Below are positions 10,352 to 21,487 of a DNA stretch of 64,000 nt, piece by piece; positions within the stretch are counted from its first letter, which is position 1, and each line of letters opens with the position of its first letter. The stretch comes from Hydractinia symbiolongicarpus (Eukaryota; Cnidaria; Hydrozoa; Anthoathecata; Hydractiniidae), in assembly GCF_029227915.1 (NCBI RefSeq), contig NC_079888.1, forward strand, positions 16,656,001 to 16,720,000. Direction: 5' to 3'. The notes under the pieces were generated by a model. The model was given only the letters and a program-made list of their open reading frames with translations. It did not search any database and was not told the origin of the DNA. The position numbers were made by a program, and so were the translations under genes.

Positions 10352-10717
10352 AAATTATGTGGACGAGTTTTGCGGAGATTTCCTGACAAAGTGTGCAGAT
10401 ATGCCTTAGAAGAGAAGTAAGACAAGGGATTGGATGAAATTTCAGGGGTATGGTCCTCCAAGTCAAAGTAAATAAACAGGACTGAATCGGCAATGGGGTT
10501 GAGAAGATTTAGGCATAAAATGCACAAAGTTATAAAAGGTTTTACACAACAAATCCCGAAATTCATGTAGATCAAAAAATACAGTAACGTGTAAGATACT
10601 CTGCGCTATTAAATTTGAACGTAAATTAGGCTTAGCGAGTTCACTATTAACTTTTGAGTACTTGCATAAAAAGTTAAAAATGCTGCGAATGGAAAATATA
10701 CCAAAGGTTACTAAACA

Positions 10718-10789
10718 AGCGCAGTGGCCAAGTGGTAAGGCGTTGGTTTCCTAAACCGAAGACCAAGACTTCGAACCTCGTCTTTGTCT
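10718..10789 (+). pseudogene. tRNA-like, anticodon CCU (A1 monomer 9)
   Basis: Loop TTCCTAA gives CCU (Arg AGG codon). Acceptor AGCGCAG/CTTTGTC and T arm AAGAC/CTCGT are broken. A flank with TTTTT. Confidence 0.75.
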
Positions 10790-11155
10790 AAACTATATGG
10801 ATGTTTTTGGTGCAGGTTTCTGGACATAACGTGCAGATATGACTTAGAAGCGAAAGAAGTGAAGAAATTGGATGAAACACCAGGGGTATGGTCCTCCAAG
10901 TCAAAGGAAATAAACAGGACTGAATCGGCAATGGGGTTGAGAAGATTTAGGCATAAAATGCACAAAGTTATAAAACGTTTTACACAACAAATCCTGAAAT
11001 TCATGTAGATCAAAAAATACAGCAACGTGTAAGATACTTTGCGCCATTAAATTAGAATGTAAAGAAGGGTTAGCGAGTTTACTATTAACTTTTGAGTACT
11101 TGCATAAAAAGTTAAAAATGATGCGGATGGAAAATATACCAAAGGATGCAAAACA

Positions 11156-11227
11156 GGCGCAGTGGCCAAGTGGTAAGGCGTCGGTCTCGTAAACTGAAGA
11201 TCACGAGTTCGAACCTTGTCTGCGCCT
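11156..11227 (+). tRNA. tRNA-Thr(CGU), foldable with wobbles (A1 monomer 10)
   Basis: Acceptor GGCGCAG/CTGCGCC is perfect. Anticodon stem TCGGT/ACTGA and T stem ACGAG/CTTGT each have one G-U. Loop CTCGTAA; both boxes intact. D flank. Confidence 0.78.
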
Positions 11228-11592
11228 AAATTATGTGGACGACTTTTGCGGAGATTTCCTGACAAAGTGTGCAGATATGCCTTAGAAGAGAAATAAGGCA
11301 AGGGATTGGATGAAATTTCAGGGGCATGGTCCTCCAAGTTAAACGAAAATTAACAGGACTAAAGGGGAAGTGGTGTAGGGAACATCTAAGCAGAAATTGC
11401 GCAAAATTATAAAAATTTAATACAGGAAAGTCCGAAAGTCCGATATATCGAATAACACAGCAACGTGTAAGTTACTTTGCACCGTTACATTTTATTGTGA
11501 TAAAGGCTTAGCGAGTTCATTATTATCTTTTGAGTACGTGCATAAAATATTAATAATGATGCGGATGTAAAGTATACCAAAGATTACTAGCA

Positions 11593-11664
11593 GGCGCAGT
11601 GGCCAACTAGTAATGCGTCGGTCTCGTAAACAGAAGCTCACGAGTTCGATCCTCGTCTGTGCCT
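11593..11664 (+). pseudogene. tRNA-Thr(CGU)-like, D arm degenerate (A2 monomer 1)
   Basis: Same sequence as 7224-7295. Confidence 0.75.
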
Positions 11665-12021
11665 AAGTTATATGGGTGCGTTTTCTGGAGTTTGCCAGAC
11701 ATAACATGCAGATATGACTTAGAAGCGAAAGAAATTGGATAAAACAATAGGGGTATGGTTCTTCAAGTCAAGGGTAATAAACAGGACCAAATCGGCAATG
11801 GAGTGGGGAACATCTAAGCATAAATAGCGCAAAGTTATAAACCGTTTATACAGGAAAGACGGAAATTCCTGTATATAGCATAACACAGCAGCGTCAAAGA
11901 CACTTTGCTTCGGTACTTTTGAACCTGAGATATGTGTATCGAGTTCTTCTTTAACTTTCGCTCACTTGCATAAAAAGTTAAAAATGCTGCGAATGGAAAA
12001 TATACCAAAGGCTAATAATCA

Positions 12022-12093
12022 GACGCAGTGGCCAAGTGGTAAGGCGTTGGTTTTGTAAACCGAAGATCAAGACTTCGAACCTCGTCTGTGCCT
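12022..12093 (+). pseudogene. tRNA-Thr(UGU)-like, T arm broken (A2 monomer 2)
   Basis: As 7653-7724 but GTTGG before the loop. Loop TTTGTAA, C53. Confidence 0.75.
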
Positions 12094-12460
12094 AAACTAC
12101 ATGGATGCTTTTGGCGGAGTTTTCTGGACATAACGTGCAGATATGCCTTAGAAGAGAAATAAGGCAAGGGATTGGATGAAAATTCAGGGTTATGGTCCTC
12201 CAAGTCAAAGGAAATAAACAGGACTGAATCGGCAATGGGGTTGAGAAGATTTAGGCATAAATTGCACAAAGTTATAAGAAGTTTTATACAGGAAAGCCCG
12301 AAGTTCTTTTAGATCGAACAACACGGCAACGTGTAAGATGCTTTGCACTATTAAATTTGAACGTCAAAGTAGGTTTAGCGTGTTCACTAATAACTTTTGA
12401 GTACTTGCATAAGAATTTAAAAATGCTGCGAATGGAAAATATAACAAAGGATGCAAAACA

Positions 12461-12532
12461 GGTCCAGGGGCCAAGTGGTAAGGCGTCGGTTTCGTAAACC
12501 GAAGATCAAGACTTCGAACCTCTTTTGTGCCT
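12461..12532 (+). pseudogene. tRNA-Thr(CGU)-like, T arm broken (A2 monomer 3)
   Basis: Same sequence as 8092-8163. Confidence 0.75.
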
Positions 12533-12899
12533 AAACTATATGGATGCTGTTGGCGGAGTTTTCTGGACATAACGTGCAGATATGACTTAGAAGTGAAAGA
12601 AGTCAAGAAATTGGATGAGACACAAAGGGTATGGTCCTCCAAGTCGAAGGAAATAAACAGGACTGAATCGGCAATGGCGTTGAGAGGATTTGAGCATAAA
12701 ATGCACAAAGTTATAAAACGTTTTGTACAAGAAAGCCCGAAATTCCTGTAGATCAAAATACACAGCCACGTGTAAGATGCTTTGCACTATTAAATTTGAA
12801 CGTAAAGTAGGTTTAGCGCGTTCACTATTAACTTTTGAGTACTTGTATAAAAAGTTAAAAAATGCTGCGAATGGAAAATGTAACAAAGGATGCAAAACA

Positions 12900-12971
12900 G
12901 GTCCAGGGGCCAAGTGGTAAGGCGTCGGTTTCGTAAACCGAAGATCAAGACTTCGAAACTCGTCTGTGCCT
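12900..12971 (+). pseudogene. tRNA-Thr(CGU)-like, T arm broken (A2 monomer 4)
   Basis: Same sequence as 8530-8601. Confidence 0.75.
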
Positions 12972-13337
12972 AAACTATATAGATGCTTTTTGCGGAGTTT
13001 TCTGGACATAACGTGCAGATATACCTTAGAAGAGAGATAAGACAAGGGATTGTATGAAGTTTCCGGCGTATTGTTCTCGAAGTCAAAGAAAAGAAACAGG
13101 ACTGAATCGGCAACGGGGTTGAGAAGATTTAAGCATAGAATTCACAAAGTTATGAAACATTTTATACGAGAAAGCCCGAAATTCCTGTAGATCAAACAAC
13201 ACAGCAACGTGTAAGATACTTTGCACTATTAAATTTGAACGTGACGAAGGCTTAGCGAGTTCACTATTAACTTTTGAGTACTTGCATAAGAAGTTAAAAA
13301 TTCTGCGCATAGAAAATCTAACAAAGAATACAAAACA

Positions 13338-13409
13338 GACGCTGTGGCCAAGTGGTAAGGCGTCGGTCTCGTAAACCGAAGATCACGAGTTCAATCCTTG
13401 TCTGTGCCT
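13338..13409 (+). pseudogene. tRNA-Thr(CGU)-like, acceptor defects (A2 monomer 5)
   Basis: Same sequence as 8968-9039. Confidence 0.68.
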
Positions 13410-13774
13410 AAGTTATATGGGGGCGTTTGCCGGAGTTTTCCAGACATAACGTGCAGATATGACTTAGAAGTAAAAGAAGTCTAGAAATTGGAGGAAACAC
13501 CAGGGGTATGGTCCTCTAAGTCGAAGGAAATAAACAGGACTGAATCGGCAATGGTGTTGAGAAGATTTGAGCATAAAATGCACAAAGTTATAAAACGTTT
13601 TATACAAGAAAGCCCGAAATTCCTGTAGATCAAAAAACACAGCAACGTTTAAGATACTTAGCACCATTAAGTTTGAACGTAAAGTAGGTTTAGCGCGTTC
13701 ACTATTAACTTTTGAGTACTTGCATAAAAAGTTAAAATGCTGCGAATGGAAAATATAACAAAGAATACTAAACA

Positions 13775-13846
13775 GGTCCAGGGGCCAAGTGGTAAGGCGT
13801 CGGTTTCGTAAACCGAAGATCACGAGTTCGATCCTGGTCTGTGCCC
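13775..13846 (+). pseudogene. tRNA-Thr(CGU)-like, decayed (A2 monomer 6)
   Basis: Same sequence as 9405-9476. Confidence 0.72.
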
Positions 13847-14211
13847 AAGTTATATGGGTGCGTTTGCCGGAGTTTTCCAGACACAACGTGCAGATATGAC
13901 TTAGAAGTGAAAGAAGTCAAGAAATTGGATGAAGCACCTGGCGTAGTCTTCTCCAAATCAAAGGAAATGAACAGGACTGAATTGGCAATGGACTGGGGAA
14001 CATCTAAGCATAAATTACGCAAAGTTATAGACCTTTTATACAGGAAACTCCAAAATTCCTATATATCGAATAACACAGCAACGGGTAAGTTATTTTACAC
14101 CGTTAAATTTGATCGTGACAATAGCTTAGCGAGTTCATTGTTAACTTGTGAGTGCTTGCATAAGATGTTAATAATGATGCGGAAGGAGAATATACTAAAG
14201 CTTACTAAAGA

Positions 14212-14283
14212 GGCGCAGAGGCCAAGTGGTAAGGCGTCGGTCTCACAAACCGAAGATCACGAGTTTGAACCTCGTCTGTGCCT
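14212..14283 (+). pseudogene. tRNA-like, anticodon CAC (A2 monomer 7)
   Basis: As 9842-9913 but loop CTCACAA, anticodon CAC (Val). Confidence 0.7.
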
Positions 14284-14649
14284 AAATTATATGGATGCGT
14301 TTGCCGGAGTGTGTCAGACATAGCATGCAGATATGCCTTAGAATTGAAAGAAGTCAAGAAATTGGATGAAATTTCTGGGGTATGGTCATCGAAGTCAAAA
14401 GAAACAAACAGGACTGAATCGGGAATGGAGTTCAGAAGATTTAAGTATAAATTGCACAAAGCCATAAAAAGTTTTATACAGGAAAGCCCAAAATTCTTGC
14501 AGATCGAACAACACGGCAACGTGTAAAATACTATGCACTATTTAGTTTGAACGTGACCTAGGCTTAGCGAGTTCACTATTAACATTTGAGTGCTTGCATA
14601 AAAAGTTAATAATGATGCGGATGGAAAAGGTACCAAAGGATGCAAAACA

Positions 14650-14721
14650 GGCGCAGTGGCCAAGTGGTAAGGCGTCGGTATCGTAAACCGAAGATCACGA
14701 GTTCGAACCTCGTCTGTGCCT
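14650..14721 (+). tRNA. tRNA-Thr(CGU), intact (A2 monomer 8)
   Basis: Same sequence as 10280-10351. Confidence 0.82.
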
Positions 14722-15087
14722 AAATTATGTGGACGAGTTTTGCGGAGATTTCCTGACAAAGTGTGCAGATATGCCTTAGAAGAGAAGTAAGACAAGGGAT
14801 TGGATGAAATTTCAGGGGTATGGTCCTCCAAGTCAAAGTAAATAAACAGGACTGAATCGGCAATGGGGTTGAGAAGATTTAGGCATAAAATGCACAAAGT
14901 TATAAAAGGTTTTACACAACAAATCCCGAAATTCATGTAGATCAAAAAATACAGTAACGTGTAAGATACTCTGCGCTATTAAATTTGAACGTAAATTAGG
15001 CTTAGCGAGTTCACTATTAACTTTTGAGTACTTGCATAAAAAGTTAAAAATGCTGCGAATGGAAAATATACCAAAGGTTACTAAACA

Positions 15088-15159
15088 AGCGCAGTGGCCA
15101 AGTGGTAAGGCGTTGGTTTCCTAAACCGAAGACCAAGACTTCGAACCTCGTCTTTGTCT
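15088..15159 (+). pseudogene. tRNA-like, anticodon CCU (A2 monomer 9)
   Basis: Same sequence as 10718-10789. Confidence 0.75.
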
Positions 15160-15525
15160 AAACTATATGGATGTTTTTGGTGCAGGTTTCTGGACATAAC
15201 GTGCAGATATGACTTAGAAGCGAAAGAAGTGAAGAAATTGGATGAAACACCAGGGGTATGGTCCTCCAAGTCAAAGGAAATAAACAGGACTGAATCGGCA
15301 ATGGGGTTGAGAAGATTTAGGCATAAAATGCACAAAGTTATAAAACGTTTTACACAACAAATCCTGAAATTCATGTAGATCAAAAAATACAGCAACGTGT
15401 AAGATACTTTGCGCCATTAAATTAGAATGTAAAGAAGGGTTAGCGAGTTTACTATTAACTTTTGAGTACTTGCATAAAAAGTTAAAAATGATGCGGATGG
15501 AAAATATACCAAAGGATGCAAAACA

Positions 15526-15597
15526 GGCGCAGTGGCCAAGTGGTAAGGCGTCGGTCTCGTAAACTGAAGATCACGAGTTCGAACCTTGTCTGCGCCT
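15526..15597 (+). tRNA. tRNA-Thr(CGU), foldable with wobbles (A2 monomer 10)
   Basis: Same sequence as 11156-11227. Confidence 0.78.
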
Positions 15598-15962
15598 AAA
15601 TTATGTGGACGACTTTTGCGGAGATTTCCTGACAAAGTGTGCAGATATGCCTTAGAAGAGAAATAAGGCAAGGGATTGGATGAAATTTCAGGGGCATGGT
15701 CCTCCAAGTTAAACGAAAATTAACAGGACTAAAGGGGAAGTGGTGTAGGGAACATCTAAGCAGAAATTGCGCAAAATTATAAAAATTTAATACAGGAAAG
15801 TCCGAAAGTCCGATATATCGAATAACACAGCAACGTGTAAGTTACTTTGCACCGTTACATTTTATTGTGATAAAGGCTTAGCGAGTTCATTATTATCTTT
15901 TGAGTACGTGCATAAAATATTAATAATGATGCGGATGTAAAGTATACCAAAGATTACTAGCA

Positions 15963-16034
15963 GGCGCAGTGGCCAACTAGTAATGCGTCGGTCTCGTAAA
16001 CAGAAGCTCACGAGTTCGATCCTCGTCTGTGCCT
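15963..16034 (+). pseudogene. tRNA-Thr(CGU)-like, D arm degenerate (A3 monomer 1)
   Basis: Same sequence as 7224-7295. Confidence 0.75.
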
Positions 16035-16391
16035 AAGTTATATGGGTGCGTTTTCTGGAGTTTGCCAGACATAACATGCAGATATGACTTAGAAGCGAAA
16101 GAAATTGGATAAAACAATAGGGGTATGGTTCTTCAAGTCAAGGGTAATAAACAGGACCAAATCGGCAATGGAGTGGGGAACATCTAAGCATAAATAGCGC
16201 AAAGTTATAAACCGTTTATACAGGAAAGACGGAAATTCCTGTATATAGCATAACACAGCAGCGTCAAAGACACTTTGCTTCGGTACTTTTGAACCTGAGA
16301 TATGTGTATCGAGTTCTTCTTTAACTTTCGCTCACTTGCATAAAAAGTTAAAAATGCTGCGAATGGAAAATATACCAAAGGCTAATAATCA

Positions 16392-16463
16392 GACGCAGTG
16401 GCCAAGTGGTAAGGCGTTGGTTTTGTAAACCGAAGATCAAGACTTCGAACCTCGTCTGTGCCT
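16392..16463 (+). pseudogene. tRNA-Thr(UGU)-like, T arm broken (A3 monomer 2)
   Basis: Same as 12022-12093. The SINE starts 39 bp downstream in its spacer. Confidence 0.75.
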
Positions 16464-16500
16464 AAACTACATGGATGCTTTTGGCGGAGTTTTCTGGACA

Positions 16501-16523
16501 TTATTATTATTATTATTATTATT
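16501..16523. repeat. (TTA)n microsatellite
   Basis: Seven TTA units plus TT. On the minus strand this is an AAT-repeat tail at the 3' end of the inserted SINE-like element. Confidence 0.95.
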
Positions 16524-16731
16524 CCGAATATTTATACAGGATAGCCACTTCAGTGTTTGAAACACTGTTATCAATGTGGGTCCTGGTTCGGAATGTATAC
16601 ATTAAGTATACACCGGCATTACCTACCCAATTTCCCTCACATGGCATGGGTTGACCCGTAGCTGTAGTAAAGACACTTGCTAAACATGCCCGCGCTGTGG
16701 ACCGAACCACGGACCTTGTGATTGCGAAGCG
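16502..16731 (-). mobile_element. SINE-like insertion, tRNA-derived, 5'-truncated
   Basis: A 230-bp insertion splits the spacer between GGACAT and AACGTGCAG, as shown by the empty site at 12125-12140. Read on the minus strand it begins TTCGCTTCGCAATCAC and contains a degenerate box B region (complement of 16697-16710, a perfect GTGG/CCAC stem). It continues CAAGTGTCTTTACTA and GCCATGTGAGG, and ends in an AAT repeat. From memory of the families, the middle part resembles the conserved central region of cephalopod tRNA-derived SINEs. Box A and the tRNA 5' half are missing. A perfect 17-nt hairpin, CAGTGTTTGAAACACTG, lies in the tail half at about 16550-16566. No target-site duplication is visible. 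Confidence 0.7.
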
Positions 16732-17060
16732 AACGTGCAGATATGCCTTAGAAGAGAAATAAGGCAAGGGATTGGATGAAAATTCAGGGTTATGGTCCTC
16801 CAAGTCAAAGGAAATAAACAGGACTGAATCGGCAATGGGGTTGAGAAGATTTAGGCATAAATTGCACAAAGTTATAAGAAGTTTTATACAGGAAAGCCCG
16901 AAGTTCTTTTAGATCGAACAACACGGCAACGTGTAAGATGCTTTGCACTATTAAATTTGAACGTCAAAGTAGGTTTAGCGTGTTCACTAATAACTTTTGA
17001 GTACTTGCATAAGAATTTAAAAATGCTGCGAATGGAAAATATAACAAAGGATGCAAAACA

Positions 17061-17132
17061 GGTCCAGGGGCCAAGTGGTAAGGCGTCGGTTTCGTAAACC
17101 GAAGATCAAGACTTCGAACCTCTTTTGTGCCT
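17061..17132 (+). pseudogene. tRNA-Thr(CGU)-like, T arm broken (A3 monomer 3)
   Basis: Same sequence as 8092-8163. Confidence 0.75.
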
Positions 17133-17499
17133 AAACTATATGGATGCTGTTGGCGGAGTTTTCTGGACATAACGTGCAGATATGACTTAGAAGTGAAAGA
17201 AGTCAAGAAATTGGATGAGACACAAAGGGTATGGTCCTCCAAGTCGAAGGAAATAAACAGGACTGAATCGGCAATGGCGTTGAGAGGATTTGAGCATAAA
17301 ATGCACAAAGTTATAAAACGTTTTGTACAAGAAAGCCCGAAATTCCTGTAGATCAAAATACACAGCCACGTGTAAGATGCTTTGCACTATTAAATTTGAA
17401 CGTAAAGTAGGTTTAGCGCGTTCACTATTAACTTTTGAGTACTTGTATAAAAAGTTAAAAAATGCTGCGAATGGAAAATGTAACAAAGGATGCAAAACA

Positions 17500-17571
17500 G
17501 GTCCAGGGGCCAAGTGGTAAGGCGTCGGTTTCGTAAACCGAAGATCAAGACTTCGAAACTCGTCTGTGCCT
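17500..17571 (+). pseudogene. tRNA-Thr(CGU)-like, T arm broken (A3 monomer 4)
   Basis: Same sequence as 8530-8601. Confidence 0.75.
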
Positions 17572-17937
17572 AAACTATATAGATGCTTTTTGCGGAGTTT
17601 TCTGGACATAACGTGCAGATATACCTTAGAAGAGAGATAAGACAAGGGATTGTATGAAGTTTCCGGCGTATTGTTCTCGAAGTCAAAGAAAAGAAACAGG
17701 ACTGAATCGGCAACGGGGTTGAGAAGATTTAAGCATAGAATTCACAAAGTTATGAAACATTTTATACGAGAAAGCCCGAAATTCCTGTAGATCAAACAAC
17801 ACAGCAACGTGTAAGATACTTTGCACTATTAAATTTGAACGTGACGAAGGCTTAGCGAGTTCACTATTAACTTTTGAGTACTTGCATAAGAAGTTAAAAA
17901 TTCTGCGCATAGAAAATCTAACAAAGAATACAAAACA

Positions 17938-18009
17938 GACGCTGTGGCCAAGTGGTAAGGCGTCGGTCTCGTAAACCGAAGATCACGAGTTCAATCCTTG
18001 TCTGTGCCT
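17938..18009 (+). pseudogene. tRNA-Thr(CGU)-like, acceptor defects (A3 monomer 5)
   Basis: Same sequence as 8968-9039. Confidence 0.68.
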
Positions 18010-18374
18010 AAGTTATATGGGGGCGTTTGCCGGAGTTTTCCAGACATAACGTGCAGATATGACTTAGAAGTAAAAGAAGTCTAGAAATTGGAGGAAACAC
18101 CAGGGGTATGGTCCTCTAAGTCGAAGGAAATAAACAGGACTGAATCGGCAATGGTGTTGAGAAGATTTGAGCATAAAATGCACAAAGTTATAAAACGTTT
18201 TATACAAGAAAGCCCGAAATTCCTGTAGATCAAAAAACACAGCAACGTTTAAGATACTTAGCACCATTAAGTTTGAACGTAAAGTAGGTTTAGCGCGTTC
18301 ACTATTAACTTTTGAGTACTTGCATAAAAAGTTAAAATGCTGCGAATGGAAAATATAACAAAGAATACTAAACA

Positions 18375-18446
18375 GGTCCAGGGGCCAAGTGGTAAGGCGT
18401 CGGTTTCGTAAACCGAAGATCACGAGTTCGATCCTGGTCTGTGCCC
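18375..18446 (+). pseudogene. tRNA-Thr(CGU)-like, decayed (A3 monomer 6)
   Basis: Same sequence as 9405-9476. Confidence 0.72.
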
Positions 18447-18811
18447 AAGTTATATGGGTGCGTTTGCCGGAGTTTTCCAGACACAACGTGCAGATATGAC
18501 TTAGAAGTGAAAGAAGTCAAGAAATTGGATGAAGCACCTGGCGTAGTCTTCTCCAAATCAAAGGAAATGAACAGGACTGAATTGGCAATGGACTGGGGAA
18601 CATCTAAGCATAAATTACGCAAAGTTATAGACCTTTTATACAGGAAACTCCAAAATTCCTATATATCGAATAACACAGCAACGGGTAAGTTATTTTACAC
18701 CGTTAAATTTGATCGTGACAATAGCTTAGCGAGTTCATTGTTAACTTGTGAGTGCTTGCATAAAATGTTAATAATGATGCGGAAGGAGAATATACTAAAG
18801 CTTACTAAAGA

Positions 18812-18883
18812 GGCGCAGAGGCCAAGTGGTAAGGCGTCGGTCTCGCAAACCGAAGATCACGAGTTTGAACCTCGTCTGTGCCT
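18812..18883 (+). pseudogene. tRNA-like, anticodon CGC (A3 monomer 7)
   Basis: Same as 9842-9913, loop CTCGCAA. Confidence 0.7.
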
Positions 18884-19249
18884 AAATTATATGGATGCGT
18901 TTGCCGGAGTGTGTCAGACATAGCATGCAGATATGCCTTAGAATTGAAAGAAGTCAAGAAATTGGATGAAATTTCTGGGGTATGGTCATCGAAGTCAAAA
19001 GAAACAAACAGGACTGAATCGGGAATGGAGTTCAGAAGATTTAAGTATAAATTGCACAAAGCCATAAAAAGTTTTATACAGGAAAGCCCAAAATTCTTGC
19101 AGATCGAACAACACGGCAACGTGTAAAATACTATGCACTATTTAGTTTGAACGTGACCTAGGCTTAGCGAGTTCACTATTAACATTTGAGTGCTTGCATA
19201 AAAAGTTAATAATGATGCGGATGGAAAAGGTACCAAAGGATGCAAAACA

Positions 19250-19321
19250 GGCGCAGTGGCCAAGTGGTAAGGCGTCGGTATCGTAAACCGAAGATCACGA
19301 GTTCGAACCTCGTCTGTGCCT
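19250..19321 (+). tRNA. tRNA-Thr(CGU), intact (A3 monomer 8)
   Basis: Same sequence as 10280-10351. Confidence 0.82.
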
Positions 19322-19687
19322 AAATTATGTGGACGAGTTTTGCGGAGATTTCCTGACAAAGTGTGCAGATATGCCTTAGAAGAGAAGTAAGACAAGGGAT
19401 TGGATGAAATTTCAGGGGTATGGTCCTCCAAGTCAAAGTAAATAAACAGGACTGAATCGGCAATGGGGTTGAGAAGATTTAGGCATAAAATGCACAAAGT
19501 TATATAAGGTTTTACACAACAAATCCCGAAATTCATGTAGATCAAAAAATACAGTAACGTGTAAGATACTCTGCGCTATTAAATTTGAACGTAAATTAGG
19601 CTTAGCGAGTTCACTATTAACTTTTGAGTACTTGCATAAAAAGTTAAAAATGCTGCGAATGGAAAATATACCAAAGGTTACTAAACA

Positions 19688-19759
19688 AGCGCAGTGGCCA
19701 AGTGGTAAGGCGTTGGTTTCCTAAACCGAAGACCAAGACTTCGAACATCGTCTTTGTGT
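19688..19759 (+). pseudogene. tRNA-like, anticodon CCU (A3 monomer 9)
   Basis: As 10718-10789 with further changes in the 3' half (CATCG, CTTTGTG). Confidence 0.75.
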
Positions 19760-20125
19760 AAACTATATGGATGTTTTTGGTGCAGGTTTCTGGACATAAC
19801 GTGCAGATATGACTTAGAAGCGAAAGAAGTGAAGAAATTGGATGAAACACCAGGGGTATGGTCCTCCAAGTCAAAGGAAATAAACAGGACTGAATCGGCA
19901 ATGGGGTTGAGAAGATTTAGGCATAAAATGCACAAAGTTATAAAACGTTTTACACAACAAATCCTGAAATTCATGTAGATCAAAAAATACAGCAACGTGT
20001 AAGATACTTTGCGCCATTAAATTAGAATGTAAAGAAGGGTTAGCGAGTTTACTATTAACTTTTGAGTACTTGCATAAAAAGTTAAAAATGATGCGGATGG
20101 AAAATATACCAAAGGATGCAAAACA

Positions 20126-20197
20126 GGCGCAGTGGCCAAGTGGTAAGGCGTCGCTCTCGTAAACTGAAGATCACGAGTTCGAACCTCGTCTGCGCCT
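20126..20197 (+). pseudogene. tRNA-Thr(CGU), one anticodon-stem mismatch (A3 monomer 10)
   Basis: Anticodon stem TCGCT/ACTGA has a C-C clash; everything else is intact, including T stem ACGAG/CTCGT. D flank. Could still be functional. Confidence 0.6.
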
Positions 20198-20551
20198 AAA
20201 TTATGTGGACGACTTTTGCGGAGATTTCCTGACAAAGTGTGCAGATATGCCTTAGAAGAGAAATAAGGCAAGGGATTGGATGAAATTTCAGGGGCATGGT
20301 CCTCCAAGTCAAAGGAAGTAAACTGGACTGAATCGGCAATGGGGTTGAGAAGATTTAAGCATAAAATGCACAAAGTTTTAAAACGTTTTATACAAGAAAG
20401 CCCGTAATTCCTGTAGATCAAAAAACACAGCAACGTGTAAGATACTTTGCACTATTAAATTTGAACGTAAAGTAGGCTTATTAACTTTTGAGTACTTGCA
20501 TAAAAAGTTAAAAATGCTGCGAATGGAAAATATACCAAAGGTTACTACACA

Positions 20552-20623
20552 AGCGCAGTGGCCAAGTGGTAAGGCGTTGGTTTCCTAAACCGAAGATCAA
20601 GACTTCGAACCTTGTCTTTGTCT
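20552..20623 (+). pseudogene. tRNA-like, anticodon CCU (B)
   Basis: Loop TTCCTAA, acceptor AGCGCAG/CTTTGTC, C53. The upstream spacer has the 12-bp deletion. A flank. Confidence 0.75.
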
Positions 20624-20989
20624 AAACTATATGGATGTTTTTGGTGCAGTTTTCTGGACATAACTTGCAGATATGACTTAGAAGCGAAAGAAGTGAAGAA
20701 ATTGGATGAAACACCAGGGGTATGGTCCTCCAAGTCAAAGGAAATAACCAGGACTGAATCGGCAATGGGGTTGAGAAGATTTAGGCATAAAATGCACAAA
20801 GTTATAAAACGTTTTACACAACAAATCCTGAAATTCATGTAGATCAAAAAATACAGCAACGTGTAAGATACTTTGCGCCATTAAATTAGAATGTAAAGAA
20901 GGGTTAGCGAGTTTACTATTAACTTTTGAGTACATGCATAAAAAGTTAAAAATGATGCGGATGAAAAATATACCAAAGGATGCAAAACA

Positions 20990-21061
20990 GGCGCAGTGGC
21001 CAAGTGGTACGGCGTCGGTCTCGTAAACTGAAGATCACGAGTTCGAACCTCGTCTGCGCCT
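20990..21061 (+). tRNA. tRNA-Thr(CGU), foldable (B)
   Basis: Acceptor GGCGCAG/CTGCGCC; anticodon stem TCGGT/ACTGA with one wobble; D loop AAGTGGTAC. D flank. Confidence 0.76.
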
Positions 21062-21415
21062 AAATTATGTGGACGACTTTTGCGGAGATTTCCTGACAAA
21101 GTGTGCAGATATGCCTTAGAAGAGAAATAAGGCAAGGGATTGGATGAAATTTCAGGGGCATGGTCCTCCAAGTCAAAGGAAGTAAACTGGACTGAATCGG
21201 CAATGGGGTTGAGAAGATTTAAGCATAAAATGCACAAAGTTTTAAAACGTTTTATACAAGAAAGCCCGTAATTCCTGTAGATCAAAAAACACAGCAACGT
21301 GTAAGATACTTTGCACTATTAAATTTGAACGTAAAGTAGGCTTATTAACTTTTGAGTACTTGCATAAAAAGTTAAAAATGCTGCGAATGGAAAATATACC
21401 AAAGGTTACTACACA

Positions 21416-21487
21416 AGCGCAGTGGCCAAGTGGTAAGGCGTTGGTTTCCTAAACCGAAGATCAAGACTTCGAACCTTGTCTTTGTCT
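21416..21487 (+). pseudogene. tRNA-like, anticodon CCU (B)
   Basis: Same class as 20552-20623, again 426 bp after the preceding tRNA. Confidence 0.75.

Larger units (their letters stand above)
6958..11326 (+). repeat. Ten-monomer HOR unit A1 (4369 bp)
   Basis: First of six copies of a ten-monomer unit; tRNAs start at 7224, 7653, 8092, 8530, 8968, 9405, 9842, 10280, 10718 and 11156. It is the most distinct copy. It lacks one A in the A-run near 8491 that the other copies have, and carries CACTATAAAATTTG near 8855 where the others have CACTATTAAATTTG. The left edge lies where the sequence becomes CCTCCAAGTTAAACG. Confidence 0.88.
11327..15696 (+). repeat. Ten-monomer HOR unit A2 (4370 bp)
   Basis: tRNAs at 11593, 12022, 12461, 12900, 13338, 13775, 14212, 14650, 15088 and 15526. 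The seventh tRNA has anticodon loop CTCACAA. Confidence 0.9.
15697..20296 (+). repeat. Ten-monomer HOR unit A3 with SINE (4600 bp)
   Basis: Same ten-monomer order plus a 230-bp insertion at 16502-16731. tRNAs at 15963, 16392, 17061, 17500, 17938, 18375, 18812, 19250, 19688 and 20126. The right end leaves the unit in the spacer after 20126, where CAAGTCAAAGG replaces CAAGTTAAACG. Confidence 0.9.

Noticed and set aside
10718-10789. Functional tRNA-Arg(CCU) genes
   Set aside because: The CCU copies have broken acceptor and T stems and lie in an otherwise tRNA-Thr body, so they are treated as pseudogenes.
16491-16740. Complete mobile element with terminal inverted repeats (MITE)
   Set aside because: The ends (an AAT-repeat tail and CGCTTCGCAATC) are not inverted repeats of each other. 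The internal palindromes near 16550 and 16589 are local hairpins only.
16519-16869. 116-codon minus-strand frame spanning the SINE and spacer
   Set aside because: It is a chance fusion of spacer and SINE sequence with no coding features; its identical twin at 32889-33239 is due to the 16,370-bp duplication.
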